Under the pieces are notes generated by a model that searched no databases, was not told the DNA's origin, and saw only the letters and a list, made by a program, of their open reading frames with translations. A stretch of DNA of 64,000 nucleotides from Halolamina rubra (GTDB lineage Archaea; Halobacteriota; Halobacteria; Halobacteriales; Haloferacaceae): NCBI RefSeq assembly GCF_000739555.1, contig NZ_BBJN01000025.1:1-64000 (forward strand), given 5' to 3'. The stretch's first letter is position 1. Each line of letters begins with the position of its first letter. Below, piece by piece: positions 17,387-26,039 of the stretch. A program made the position numbers and the translations under genes.

Positions 17387-18490
17387 GTGACGCTCTCGAT
17401 CGGGATGCTCGGCTACGGGTTCATGGGCAAGGCCCACGCCAACGCCGTCGCGCGGCTGCCGATGTTCGTCGACGACGCGCCGGCGGTCGAGCGCGACGTG
17501 CTGATCGGTCGCGACGAGGCGGCGCTCGCCGCGGCGGCTGACCGGCTCGGCTTCGCGCGGACCGCGACGGACTGGCGCGAGGTCGTCGACGACGTGGACG
17601 CGTTCTACAACCTCGGCCCGAACCACGTCCACCCCGAGCCGACGATCGCCGCGCTGGAGGCGGGGACGCCGGTGCTCTGTGAGAAGCCGCTGGCGCCGAG
17701 GCTCGCGGGCGCCGAGCGGATGGCCGACGCCGCGGCCGACGCCGACGTTCCCGCAGGGGTGGGGTTCAACTACCGCTACGTGCCCGCGATCCAGTACGCG
17801 AAGGAGCTGATCGAGGCGGGCGAGCTCGGGGATATCCGCCGGTTCCGTGGCCGCTACCTGCAGGACTGGCTGGTCGACCCCGAGGCGCCGGCGAGCTGGC
17901 GAACCGACGCCGAACGGGCCGGCAGCGGCGCGCTGGGCGACCTCGGCGCGCACACGGTCGACCTCGCGCGCTTCCTCGTCGGCGATATCGAGCGCGTCAG
18001 CGGCCCTACGACGACGTACGTCGACGAGCGACCGGCCGCGGAGGGCCAGGGGACCGAAGCGGTCACCGTCGACGACGCCTACAGCGCGCAGATCCGCTTC
18101 GAGAACGGCGCCGCGGGGACGCTCGAGGCCTCCCGGGTCGCGCCGGGGCGGAAGAACGACCACACCGTCGAGATCGAGGGCTCGGAGGGGGCCGTTCGCT
18201 TCTCGCTCGAACGGCTCAACGAGCTCGAGGTGCTGGGGCCGGCGAACCGCGGGTTCGAGACCGTGCTCGTGACCGAGGCCGACGACCCCTACCTCGAGCA
18301 CTGGTGGCCGCCGGGCCACACGCTCGGCTGGGAGCACACGTTCGTCCACGAGAACGCCGAGTTCCTCTCGGCGGTCGCCGACGGGTCGGCGTACAGCCCC
18401 GACTTCGCCGATGGGCTGGCGGTCCAGCGCGTGCTCAGCGCGATCCAGGAGAGCGACGAACGCGGGGAGTGGGTAGCGGTGGCGCAATGA
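17387..18490 (+). CDS. Gfo/Idh/MocA family sugar oxidoreductase
   Basis: 367 residues. The Rossmann motif GMLGYGFMGKAHANA is at 6-20, the catalytic CEKPLAP segment (Lys) near residue 103, and the GDLGAHTVDLARFLVGDI motif (catalytic His) near 185-202. These NAD(P)-dependent enzymes oxidise or reduce sugars and cyclitols such as inositol, glucose and 1,5-anhydro sugars. GTG 17387 is the start, supported by the Shine-Dalgarno-like GGGAGGTGG 8-15 nt upstream. The position between ROK kinase and sugar ABC importer suggests a second sugar-oxidation entry, but the substrate is not readable. Confidence 0.85.
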   Translation: MTLSIGMLGYGFMGKAHANAVARLPMFVDDAPAVERDVLIGRDEAALAAAADRLGFARTATDWREVVDDVDAFYNLGPNHVHPEPTIAALEAGTPVLCEKPLAPRLAGAERMADAAADADVPAGVGFNYRYVPAIQYAKELIEAGELGDIRRFRGRYLQDWLVDPEAPASWRTDAERAGSGALGDLGAHTVDLARFLVGDIERVSGPTTTYVDERPAAEGQGTEAVTVDDAYSAQIRFENGAAGTLEASRVAPGRKNDHTVEIEGSEGAVRFSLERLNELEVLGPANRGFETVLVTEADDPYLEHWWPPGHTLGWEHTFVHENAEFLSAVADGSAYSPDFADGLAVQRVLSAIQESDERGEWVAVAQ

Positions 18491-18533
18491 GTCGCCCGAG
18501 CGATTATGTGGGTGGCAGCAGTGAGGTGGAGCC

Positions 18534-18983
18534 ATGAGTCTCGAAACGGTCGTCGTCGCCGTCGGCGACGAGGACGAACAGCGCGCGGCGTCAGTCGCCC
18601 GAACCGCCATCGACGTCGCCGGGCCCGCGGGGGCGACAGTCCGGCTCGTCCACGTGTTCTCCGAGGACCAGTACGAGTCCGTCAAGCGCCAGCTGGAGTT
18701 CGGCCCCGGCGCCGAAGTTACCCCGGACATGGTCGCGAAACGCCACGCCACCGTCCGGGATCTGGGGACGATGCTGGACGAGGCCGACGTCGACTACCGG
18801 TGGCACGGCGCGGTCGGCGAGGCGAGCGAGCGACTGTTGGACGCGGCCGACCGGTTCGACGCCGACATGCTGATCGTCGGCGGCCGCGGGCGCTCGCCGA
18901 CGGGGAAGGCGGTGTTCGGCTCGACCGCCCAGGAGATCCTGCTCAACGCGAACTGCCCGGTGACGTACATCCGGGAGCCCTGA
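18534..18983 (+). CDS. Universal stress protein (UspA domain)
   Basis: 149 residues forming a single Usp fold. The ATP-binding signature G-x2-G-x9-G-S/T is complete: [23 protein letters not shown]. Typical terminal strands are [10 protein letters not shown] and CPVTYIREP. Cytosolic; its role in stress is unknown in haloarchaea. It follows the Gfo/Idh gene by 43 nt and is convergent with the ABC ATPase gene. Confidence 0.9.
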   Translation: MSLETVVVAVGDEDEQRAASVARTAIDVAGPAGATVRLVHVFSEDQYESVKRQLEFGPGAEVTPDMVAKRHATVRDLGTMLDEADVDYRWHGAVGEASERLLDAADRFDADMLIVGGRGRSPTGKAVFGSTAQEILLNANCPVTYIREP

Positions 18984-18998
18984 AGGAGGAACGACGGG

Positions 18999-20147
18999 CT
19001 AGGTCGGCGTCACGCCGTCCACGTCGTCGAGCGAGCGGTTCTTCAGCGCCTCGCCCGTCCGATCGTCGAACAGGTGGATCGCCGACGGCGGGATCGTCGC
19101 CACCACGCGGTCGCCGGCGGCGACGTTGCGCATCCCGCTGATCGTCGCGATGAACGTCTCGCCCTCGGGGGCGTCTGCGAAGCGGAGGTAGACGTTGTTC
19201 GACTCGCCGACCGGTTCGACCACGTCGACGACGCAGTCGAACTCGTGGTCGTCGCGGTCGCCGTCGGCCGGGCGCAGCTCCACGTCCTCCGGGCGCACGC
19301 CGAGGGTGACCTCGGTCGCATCGCCCAGCGCCGACGCGATCGCCGCGGGGAGCGGGTAGCTGAACTGCTCGGCCGAGAGCGTCCCGTCCGAGCGAGTCGT
19401 CGGGAAGAAGTTCATCGACGGCTCGCCGATGAACCCGGCGACGAAGCGGTTGTTCGGCGTGTGGTAACACTCCAGCGGCGTCCCGACCTGCTGGAGCACG
19501 CCGTCGTCGAGCACGGCGATGCGGTCGCCCATCGTCATCGCCTCCGTCTGGTCGTGGGTGACGTACACCGTCGTGACGCCGAGGTCGGCCTGCAGGCGCT
19601 GGAGCTCGGTGCGCATCGTCGCCCGGAGCTTGGCGTCGAGGTTGGAGAGCGGCTCGTCCATCAGGAACGCCGACGGGTCGCGCACGATCGCGCGGCCGAG
19701 CGCGACGCGCTGCTGCTGGCCGCCGGAGAGCTCCGAGGGCTTGCGGTCGAGCAGCTCCTCGATCCCCATCATCGCGGCCGTCTCCTCGACGGTCGCGCTG
19801 ATCTCCTCGTCGGGCATGTCGGTCGACTCCTCCAGCCCGAAGCGCATGTTCTCCCGGACGGTCATGTGGGGGTAGAGCGCGTACGACTGGAACACCATCG
19901 CGATGTCCCGGTCCGCGGGCGAACTGTCGTTGATCGTGCGCTCGCCCAGCCGGATCTCGCCGTCGGTGACGGTCTCGAGGCCGGCGATCATGCGCAGCGT
20001 CGTCGACTTCCCACAGCCGGAGGGGCCGACGAGCACGAGGAACTCGCCGTCCTCGATCCCCATCGACAGCTCGTCGACGGCGACGACCTCGTCGCTACCC
20101 CCCTCGTTGAACACCTTCGTTACCGAATCGAGCGTTAGTTCTGCCAT
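18999..20147 (-). CDS. Sugar ABC transporter ATP-binding protein (MalK/UgpC type)
   Basis: 382 residues. Walker A GPSGCGKSTT (41-50), signature LSGGQQQRVALGRA, Walker B AFLMDEPLSNLDAK and the switch VTHDQTEAM are all intact. The C-terminal about 140 residues form the OB-fold/TOBE regulatory domain (LGVRPEDVELRPAD) characteristic of the CUT1 carbohydrate importers. Fourth gene of the minus-strand operon (binding protein, permease, permease, ATPase). It energises sugar uptake and could be inhibited by glucose-signalling partners as in MalK, though none is known in haloarchaea. Confidence 0.93.
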   Translation of the reverse strand: MAELTLDSVTKVFNEGGSDEVVAVDELSMGIEDGEFLVLVGPSGCGKSTTLRMIAGLETVTDGEIRLGERTINDSSPADRDIAMVFQSYALYPHMTVRENMRFGLEESTDMPDEEISATVEETAAMMGIEELLDRKPSELSGGQQQRVALGRAIVRDPSAFLMDEPLSNLDAKLRATMRTELQRLQADLGVTTVYVTHDQTEAMTMGDRIAVLDDGVLQQVGTPLECYHTPNNRFVAGFIGEPSMNFFPTTRSDGTLSAEQFSYPLPAAIASALGDATEVTLGVRPEDVELRPADGDRDDHEFDCVVDVVEPVGESNNVYLRFADAPEGETFIATISGMRNVAAGDRVVATIPPSAIHLFDDRTGEALKNRSLDDVDGVTPT

Positions 20148-20178
20148 AGTGAATCACCTCTGAACCGGTCCCCGTCGC

Positions 20179-21078
20179 TCATGCGGTCACCCCCTCGGCG
20201 AACTTGTCGCCGAACAGGACGTACACCACGAGCGTCGGGAGCGCCGCCAGCAGCGCCGCCGCCATCCGCAGCGGGAAGTTCGTCCCCGCCTGCGAGACGC
20301 CGATCCCCACCAGCTCCTGCGTGACGACGGAGGCGTCGCCGAACTGGACGATCGTCAGCGCGAAGAGGAGATCGTTCCAGATCTGGGTGAACTGGTAGAT
20401 GAACACCACCGCGAACATCGGGATCGACAGCGGCAGCACGATCCGGCGGTAGATCGTCGACACCGAGGCGCCGTCGAGTCGGGCGGCCTCGATCATCTCG
20501 TCGGAGAGCTTCTTGTAGTGAGCGCGGAACAGCAGCGTACAGATCGGGATCCCGTAAGCGGTGTGGGTGACGATCAGCGCCACCAGCTTCCAGTGGTACG
20601 CCTGCACCAGCGGGAACGCCGCGAACGGGGCGAACAGCGACTGCAGCGGCACGACGTTGTACCAGAACTGCGTCAGCGGCACCAGCACCGCCTGGTACGG
20701 GATAAAGATGCCGGCGACGAACAGGGCGTAGATGCCGACCTGCCCGCGCCAGTCGACGTTCGTCAGCCCGTAGGCGGCCATGCTGCCGAACAGCCCCGAG
20801 AGGATCGTCGCGGGGATGACGAGGATGAAGCTGTTCGCCAGCCCGCGCGCGAGCCCGTCGAACGCGTTCCCCCACGGCTGCAGAGAGAGGGAGCCGGTCT
20901 CGGCAATCAGGGGCTCCAGCGGCGGCAGGAACGGCGACTGCCCCGTGTAGCTCTCGGGGCTGGTGATCGACGTGAACAGCCCCGTGAGGATCGGCAGGAG
21001 GTAGAACCCCGCCATCGCGACCAGCACCGCGTAGAGGCCGAGCCGCTTGAGCCGGGCGTCGGTGTCGGCGGTGCTCAT
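20179..21078 (-). CDS. Sugar ABC transporter permease (MalG/UgpE type)
   Basis: 299 residues with six predicted membrane segments. The EAA loop that docks on the ATPase is clear (EAARLDGASVSTIYRRIVLP, about residues 195-214). The N-terminal 18 residues are cytosolic (MSTADTDARLKRLGLY). ATG 21078 overlaps the stop of the upstream permease gene by 4 nt. A CUT1-type partner of the 21075-22118 permease; the sugar is most likely glucose or another hexose given the neighbours, but that is context inference. Confidence 0.92.
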   Translation of the reverse strand: MSTADTDARLKRLGLYAVLVAMAGFYLLPILTGLFTSITSPESYTGQSPFLPPLEPLIAETGSLSLQPWGNAFDGLARGLANSFILVIPATILSGLFGSMAAYGLTNVDWRGQVGIYALFVAGIFIPYQAVLVPLTQFWYNVVPLQSLFAPFAAFPLVQAYHWKLVALIVTHTAYGIPICTLLFRAHYKKLSDEMIEAARLDGASVSTIYRRIVLPLSIPMFAVVFIYQFTQIWNDLLFALTIVQFGDASVVTQELVGIGVSQAGTNFPLRMAAALLAALPTLVVYVLFGDKFAEGVTA

Positions 21079-22118
21079 AGCTCACCCCGTCGGTACTGCG
21101 AGTAGATGTACGGCGCGACGATGAACAGCGCCATCACGAACAGGATGACGGCGATCGTCGAGCCGTACGCCCAGTTCTGGTTGGCGTACGCCTCCCTGAC
21201 CATCCGTGTCGCGAGGATGTCCGCCGACGGCCCCGGCTGGTAGCCGCCGTACATCGAGAACAGGAAGTCGAACGCCTTGAGCGCGAACACGGTGATCACG
21301 ACCAGCGCGCTCACCGTCGCCGTGCGGAGCTGGGGGATGATCACGCGCCAGTACATCTTGATCGTGCTCGCGCCGTCGACGCGGGCGGCCTCGAAGTGGC
21401 TCGACGGGATCCCGCGCAGCGCCGCGAGGTAGACGATCATCGCGTAGCCGCTGAACTGCCAGATCAGCGCGAACGCGACCGCGCCGAGCTTGAGGTCGGG
21501 GTTCTGGACGATCTGGACCGGGCCGATCCCGACGGCGCCGAGGGCGATGTTGATCAGCCCCGTGTTCGGGTTGTACATGTAGAGCCAGAACTTCGCCGTG
21601 ACGACGAACGAGAGGCTCATCGGCAGCAGGTAGATCGTCCGGAACGTGTTCTCGAAGCGGATCCCGCGGTCGACGAGGATCGCCAGCACGAGCCCGAGTG
21701 CGAGACAGATCGCAGCGAACCCGACCATCAGGGCGATCGTGTTCCCCAGCGAGTTCCAGACGGGCTCGACGGTGAGCTCCGACCAGGCGGGTGACCCCCC
21801 CTGAACCTCGCCGCCGAGGCCGACCGTCGACAGCAGCCCGTCGACGGGGTCGGCGAACGCGACGAAGTAGTTCTCGACGTCCAGATCCGTGTAGTCGGGC
21901 TCGCCGATACCGGTGAAGTCGGTGAGCGAGAGCAGGAAGTTCCAGACGACGGCGCCGTACACGAACAGTCCGACCAGCAGGAACGGCGGGAGCCAGAAGG
22001 GGGCCGACCGGACCGAGTCCCGGTCGAAGAACGACCGCGTCGAGGCGGGCTCGCCGCCGTCGGCACGCGCGTCGCTGTCGGACCAGCGGTTGCGGAGTGT
22101 GGCTATCGGGTTACGCAT
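21075..22118 (-). CDS. Sugar ABC transporter permease (MalF/UgpA type)
   Basis: 347 residues. There is a charged N-terminus of about 40 residues (RSFFDRDSV), then six or more membrane segments with a long external loop after the first (LSLTDFTGIGEPDYTDLDVEN). The EAA motif is EAARVDGASTIKMYWRVIIP near residue 240. Typical of the larger CUT1 permease subunit. It lies 21 nt downstream of the substrate-binding protein gene and overlaps the next permease (ATGA). Confidence 0.92.
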   Translation of the reverse strand: MRNPIATLRNRWSDSDARADGGEPASTRSFFDRDSVRSAPFWLPPFLLVGLFVYGAVVWNFLLSLTDFTGIGEPDYTDLDVENYFVAFADPVDGLLSTVGLGGEVQGGSPAWSELTVEPVWNSLGNTIALMVGFAAICLALGLVLAILVDRGIRFENTFRTIYLLPMSLSFVVTAKFWLYMYNPNTGLINIALGAVGIGPVQIVQNPDLKLGAVAFALIWQFSGYAMIVYLAALRGIPSSHFEAARVDGASTIKMYWRVIIPQLRTATVSALVVITVFALKAFDFLFSMYGGYQPGPSADILATRMVREAYANQNWAYGSTIAVILFVMALFIVAPYIYSQYRRGEL

Positions 22119-22139
22119 AACTGTGCTTCCAGGGCGACG

Positions 22140-23432
22140 TTACTCGAAGGCGCCGACGAGCGCCTCGGCGGTCGCGTCGGCGTCGTAATCCTCGAGGAAG
22201 CCACTGAAAGCACTGGTGATGTTCGTCTTGATCTCCGGCGAGACGGCCAGCCCGTGCTGGATCGACGGCGGCTGGCTGTCCGCGCTCGTGAAGTCGTCGT
22301 ACTGGTCCTGCTGGAACGCGTTGAGCTCGGAGACGTCGGCGTCCTTCCGCGGCGGGATCGATCCCTTCTCGCGGTTGAACCGGACCTGCGCGTCCGTGGT
22401 GCCGCAGTAGCTGAGGAACGTCTTCGTCGCCTCCGGCGACGGGTTGTTGTCGAAGTACGGGAACGAGTCCATGTTGAGCAGGTAGCTCCCCTCGGAGCCG
22501 GGGTAGGTGACCTGGCCCCACTGCTCGCCGTAGTTGAACTCGTCGTCGCCGCTGTAGGCGCCCGCGGCCCAGTCGCCCTGGTGGATGAACGCGGCGTCGC
22601 CCTCCATCACCATCGTGTTCGCCTCGGTGAAGCTGATCGAGGAGGCGTCGCTGGGGTAGTACTCGCTGAGTTCGACGACGTTCTCCAGCGCGGAGCGGAC
22701 CTGGTCGACGTCGCCGTCGCCCCCGATGAACGCCTCGTAGCCGTCGATGCCGGCCTGGGCGAGCAGCACCGTCTCCCAGAGCTGGATCGTCGACCACGGG
22801 CCGCTGGTCTGCTGGGCGAACGGCACGGCGTCGGTGTTCTCCGCGACGGCCGCACACGCGTCGACGACGTCGGCGGGCGAGGAGAGCGACTCGGGGTCGA
22901 CGCCGGCCTCCTCGAGCACCGCCGTGTTGTAGAACAGGTTGTTGATGCGGTGGATGTTGAGCGGGACCGTCACGTACGTCCCGTCGAGCTGGGCCTGCGC
23001 CTTCGGGCCCGGCAGGTAGTTCTCCTTCAGGTCGTCGGTCCACACCTCCCCCTCGATGTCGGCGTAGGCGTCGCCGAACTTCGTCAGCGTCGCGCCCGGC
23101 CACGTCTGGAACGTGCTCGGCGGGTCGTTCGCCTGCAGCCGGTTGGAGACCACCTGGTCGAGGTTGCCTCGCGCGGCGCCGTTGACCGGCTCCTCGGCGA
23201 ACTCCACGTCGGGGTGCTCCTCCTCGAACCCCTCGATGAGGGCGGCGATGGCGGCGTTGCCGTCGCCCGAGGACCACGCGTGCAGCAGTTCGATCTCGCT
23301 CATCCCGGCGTCGGTCTCCGTTCCGCCGCCCGTGAGGCTGCTACAGCCGGCCAGTCCGGTCGCGCCCGCCGCGGCGGCGGACGCGAGCACAGTTCGCCGC
23401 GAGAGCCCGTCGTCGTTCATGTCCGAGGACAT
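22140..23432 (-). CDS. Tat-exported lipoprotein sugar-binding protein of ABC importer
   Basis: 430 residues. The signal is a twin-arginine lipoprotein type: SRRTVLAS with R12-R13, then the lipobox LAGC with Cys30, followed by a Thr/Gly linker. The mature part is a family 1 extracellular solute-binding protein (LLHAWSSGDGNAAIAALIEGFEEEHPDVEF; the later KTFLSYC region), matching glucose/maltose-type binding proteins. ATG 23432 was chosen; ATG 23420 (MNDDGLSRR) is equally possible. First gene of the ABC operon, with TrmB-like and CTTACG sites directly upstream. Confidence 0.92.
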   Translation of the reverse strand: MSSDMNDDGLSRRTVLASAAAAGATGLAGCSSLTGGGTETDAGMSEIELLHAWSSGDGNAAIAALIEGFEEEHPDVEFAEEPVNGAARGNLDQVVSNRLQANDPPSTFQTWPGATLTKFGDAYADIEGEVWTDDLKENYLPGPKAQAQLDGTYVTVPLNIHRINNLFYNTAVLEEAGVDPESLSSPADVVDACAAVAENTDAVPFAQQTSGPWSTIQLWETVLLAQAGIDGYEAFIGGDGDVDQVRSALENVVELSEYYPSDASSISFTEANTMVMEGDAAFIHQGDWAAGAYSGDDEFNYGEQWGQVTYPGSEGSYLLNMDSFPYFDNNPSPEATKTFLSYCGTTDAQVRFNREKGSIPPRKDADVSELNAFQQDQYDDFTSADSQPPSIQHGLAVSPEIKTNITSAFSGFLEDYDADATAEALVGAFE

Positions 23433-23446
23433 ATGTGACGAACGTA

Positions 23447-23462
23447 TACACACTTACGAGTA
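23447..23462. promoter_or_regulatory. TrmB-like operator candidate before the sugar ABC operon
   Basis: TACACACTTACGAGTA fits TACT-N7-GAGTA with one mismatch and lies 15-30 nt upstream of the binding-protein start. It overlaps TTACGAGTAA (inverted repeat TTAC/GTAA) and TATAC, a likely TATA element for the minus-strand operon. Consistent with control by the TrmB-like protein of this cluster. Confidence 0.5.
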
Positions 23463-23585
23463 AATCTTGTGGTAACGCCTCACAGGACAGGGCTCGTTGA
23501 AAAAATCGCCCCAGCGACGGCTCGCGAGCGCGAGTTGTCGAGAGAACTCCGGGTGGAACCGACGGCCGGACCGCCCCCGGAATCG

Positions 23586-24782
23586 CTACTCCTCGAGTTC
23601 CCGGGCCGTCGCCTCGACGGCCGCGCCCACGTCCACGTCGACGCCCTGCCGAGCGAGTGCGTCGCCGAGGGCGGTCACGACCAGCGAGACGTTCTTCGGG
23701 TTCGCGGAGTAGCCCATACAGCCGATCCGCCAGATGTCGCCCTCGAGGTCACCCAGCCCGGAGGCGATCTCGAGGTCGTACGCCTCGAGCAGGTAGTCGA
23801 TCACCTCGCCGTCGTCGACGCCGTCGGGGACGCGGACGGCGTTGAGGCTCGGCAGCCAGTACTCGTCTGGCGCGTTCATCTCCAGCCCCATCGCCTCGAG
23901 GCCGGCCTTCAGCGCGCCCGCGACGCGGCGGTGGCGCGCCCAGCGCTCCTCAATCCCCTCCTCGGCGACGAGCCGCAGCGCCTCGCGGATCGCGTAGACG
24001 TTGGTGATCGGCGCCGTGTGGTGGTACGCGCGCTCGTCGCCCCAGTACCCCTCCAGCAGCGAGAGGTCGAGGTACCACGAGCGGGCGTCCTCCTCGCGGT
24101 TCAGCACCTTCTCCATCGCGTCGTCGTTGAGCGTCAGCGGCGACGCCCCGGGCGGGCAGGAGAGACACTTCTGCGGGCCGGCGTACGCCACGTCGATGTC
24201 CCACTCGTCGACGCGGAGTTCGACGCCGCCGATCGAGGTGACGGTGTCGGCGATCACGAGCGCGTCGTGGTCGTGGGCGACGCTGGTGAGTTCGGGCACC
24301 TCGGGCTGGAGCACGCCCGTCGAGGTCTCGGCGTGGACGAAGCCGAACACGTCGATCTCGTGCTCCTCGAACGCGGTGGCCACGTCGTCGGGGTCGAGCG
24401 GCTCGCCCCACGGCGCGTCGACCTCGACGACCTCGCCGCCCGCGCGCTCGGCCATCTCGGCCATCCGGCCGCCGAAGTAGCCGTTCGACGGCACGAGCAT
24501 CGTGTCGCCGGGCTCGACCAGGTTGCCGATGGCGGCCTCCATCGCCGCCGAGCCGGTGCCGGAGACGGGGATGGTCCACTCGTTGTCGGTGCGGAACGTG
24601 TAGCGCAGCAGCTCCTGCACCTCGTCCATCAGCTCGACGAACGAGGGGTCGAGGTGGCCGACCAGCGGCGTCGACATCGCGCGCAGCAGGCGCGGGTGCG
24701 CGTCGCTGGGGCCGGGCCCCATCAGCGTCCGGTTCGGCGGCGAGAGCTCTCCCACGTCGGGCGCCTCGGGTGGCTGTGACAT
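23586..24782 (-). CDS. Class V aminotransferase (alanine/serine-glyoxylate aminotransferase type)
   Basis: 398 residues, PLP-dependent. Visible are the opening LMGPGPSDAHPRLLRAMSTPLVGHLDP typical of AGXT/SGAT, SGTGSAAMEAAIGNLVEPGD, ADTVTSIGGVELRVDEWDID (PLP Asp) and the Schiff-base Lys in AYAGPQKCLSCPPG. Such enzymes move the amino group from alanine or serine to glyoxylate or act in serine/pyruvate interconversion. The start is ATG 24782; the nine-codon upstream extension is not conserved-looking. Alternative: a 2-aminoethylphosphonate transaminase-like relative, less likely from the N-terminal motif. Confidence 0.88.
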   Translation of the reverse strand: MSQPPEAPDVGELSPPNRTLMGPGPSDAHPRLLRAMSTPLVGHLDPSFVELMDEVQELLRYTFRTDNEWTIPVSGTGSAAMEAAIGNLVEPGDTMLVPSNGYFGGRMAEMAERAGGEVVEVDAPWGEPLDPDDVATAFEEHEIDVFGFVHAETSTGVLQPEVPELTSVAHDHDALVIADTVTSIGGVELRVDEWDIDVAYAGPQKCLSCPPGASPLTLNDDAMEKVLNREEDARSWYLDLSLLEGYWGDERAYHHTAPITNVYAIREALRLVAEEGIEERWARHRRVAGALKAGLEAMGLEMNAPDEYWLPSLNAVRVPDGVDDGEVIDYLLEAYDLEIASGLGDLEGDIWRIGCMGYSANPKNVSLVVTALGDALARQGVDVDVGAAVEATARELEE

Positions 24783-24917
24783 GCGCGAGCGTTCGGCAGG
24801 CTCCCGCAAAAACCCGTGGGAAGCGGGGGTTCCCGAAACCGCGTCGCGCGAGCGTCGCTGAAGTCGCTCTTTGTGTCAACGGGACGTATTAGTCGACGGG
24901 CGTCGCGTGTCGGTCAC

Positions 24918-25775
24918 ATGGACATCGACTCGGAGACGCTGTTCAACGCCGCCGCGGCGGCGATCAGCACCATCGCCGTCGTCATCTTCATCCTCGACCA
25001 CCAGTTCCCCTACTCCCCGGTGTCGAAGGCGGCGATCGTCGTCGCCTTCCTCGCGGGCGTGTTCGCCGTCTCGCAGGCGACCGACGACGACCAGCTGACA
25101 CTGTTCGGCTACGCCGTCGTCGTGATCTCCGCGTTCGCGTTACTGCTCGACCTCACGAACACGTTCGACGCCGGGACGACGCTCCAGGTGCTCGCGCTGC
25201 TGGGGCTGGCGCTGGTCCTGTTCGGGCTCCGGACCCGGATCGACGACCGGAGTCGGTTCGTCTCGCCCACGCACGCGAAGCGGGCGTTCGCGGCCCTCGC
25301 AGTGCTGGCTGTGCTCGTCCTGGCCGTCGACGTGGTGGCCGGCGGACTCGCCTACGAGCTGCAGACCCAGGCGGAGGTCCAGATCACTGGCGACGGCGAG
25401 CGGCAGGCCGGCGCCCAGTTGGGCCAGGTCGTCGTCACCAACCCCAGCCCGTTCCCCCAGCAGATCGACGTGCCGCGCTACGAGGTCTGTGCGGCCGGGA
25501 ACTGGAGCGAGTACCGCATGGAGGGGCCCGAGGGCGAACCCCGGCCGGTCCACGCGCACCTCAGCGTCGGCCACCACTACGGTGAGCACGTGTTCGGCTT
25601 CGGCGAGCGGACGTACCCCGCGGTGCTCAACCTCAACGCCGAGAACGTCGACGGCGAGCGCTTCGCCGTCGAACGCACCGATCGCTGCCCCGACGACGAC
25701 GACGGCGAACCGTACATCGCGGTGTTCGAGTGGCAGGACGGCAGCCCGTACGTGACGCCGTACCGCCTGGGGTGA
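24918..25775 (+). CDS. Membrane protein with C-terminal extracellular domain, unrecognised
   Basis: 285 residues. Four to five hydrophobic segments lie in the first about 150 residues (TIAVVIFILDHQF, AAIVVAFLAGVFAVSQA, LFGYAVVVISAFALLLDL, LALLGLALVLFGL, FAALAVLAVLVLAVDVVAGG). They are followed by a soluble domain of about 125 residues with two Cys (EVCAAGNW and DRCPDDD), probably outside the cell. Start ATG 24918 follows a run that leaves no good alternative (MDIDSETLFNAAAA). No family recognised. It is probably monocistronic and diverges from the aminotransferase gene. Confidence 0.75.
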   Translation: MDIDSETLFNAAAAAISTIAVVIFILDHQFPYSPVSKAAIVVAFLAGVFAVSQATDDDQLTLFGYAVVVISAFALLLDLTNTFDAGTTLQVLALLGLALVLFGLRTRIDDRSRFVSPTHAKRAFAALAVLAVLVLAVDVVAGGLAYELQTQAEVQITGDGERQAGAQLGQVVVTNPSPFPQQIDVPRYEVCAAGNWSEYRMEGPEGEPRPVHAHLSVGHHYGEHVFGFGERTYPAVLNLNAENVDGERFAVERTDRCPDDDDGEPYIAVFEWQDGSPYVTPYRLG

Positions 25776-25883
25776 AACCAGCCTCGGACTCAGCGTGACT
25801 TGGGTCACAGCCGGACCGTCCCGTTCGTCCGCACGCAGTAACCTGCGGCGAGGATTGATGCAGCTGTAGGTCGAACTGTCGAT

Positions 25884-26039
25884 ATGGACGATCGCTCGAG
25901 AGGCGCGCTGTCGCCGTTCTTCCCGTCGGAGACGCCGTCGTTGCGGGGCAGCGGTCGGCGGTGGGTCGCGATCCTCCTCGCGTCCCTCCTCATCGTCGGC
26001 GCGCTCGTGGGGTTCGTGACCGCCTTCCTCCCGGCCTGA
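25884..26039 (+). CDS. Small single-span membrane protein, 51 aa
   Basis: MDDRSRGALSPFFPSETPSL forms a short cytosolic N-terminus, then GRRWVAILLASLLIVGALVG provides one membrane helix preceded by an Arg pair, ending FVTAFLPA. The stop (26037-26039) directly abuts the thrS stop codon on the other strand. A moderate AT-rich stretch (GATTGATGCAG) lies about 25-35 nt upstream of ATG 25884. Function unknown; a micro-protein of this kind may act as a membrane-complex accessory subunit. Confidence 0.6.
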   Translation: MDDRSRGALSPFFPSETPSLRGSGRRWVAILLASLLIVGALVGFVTAFLPA

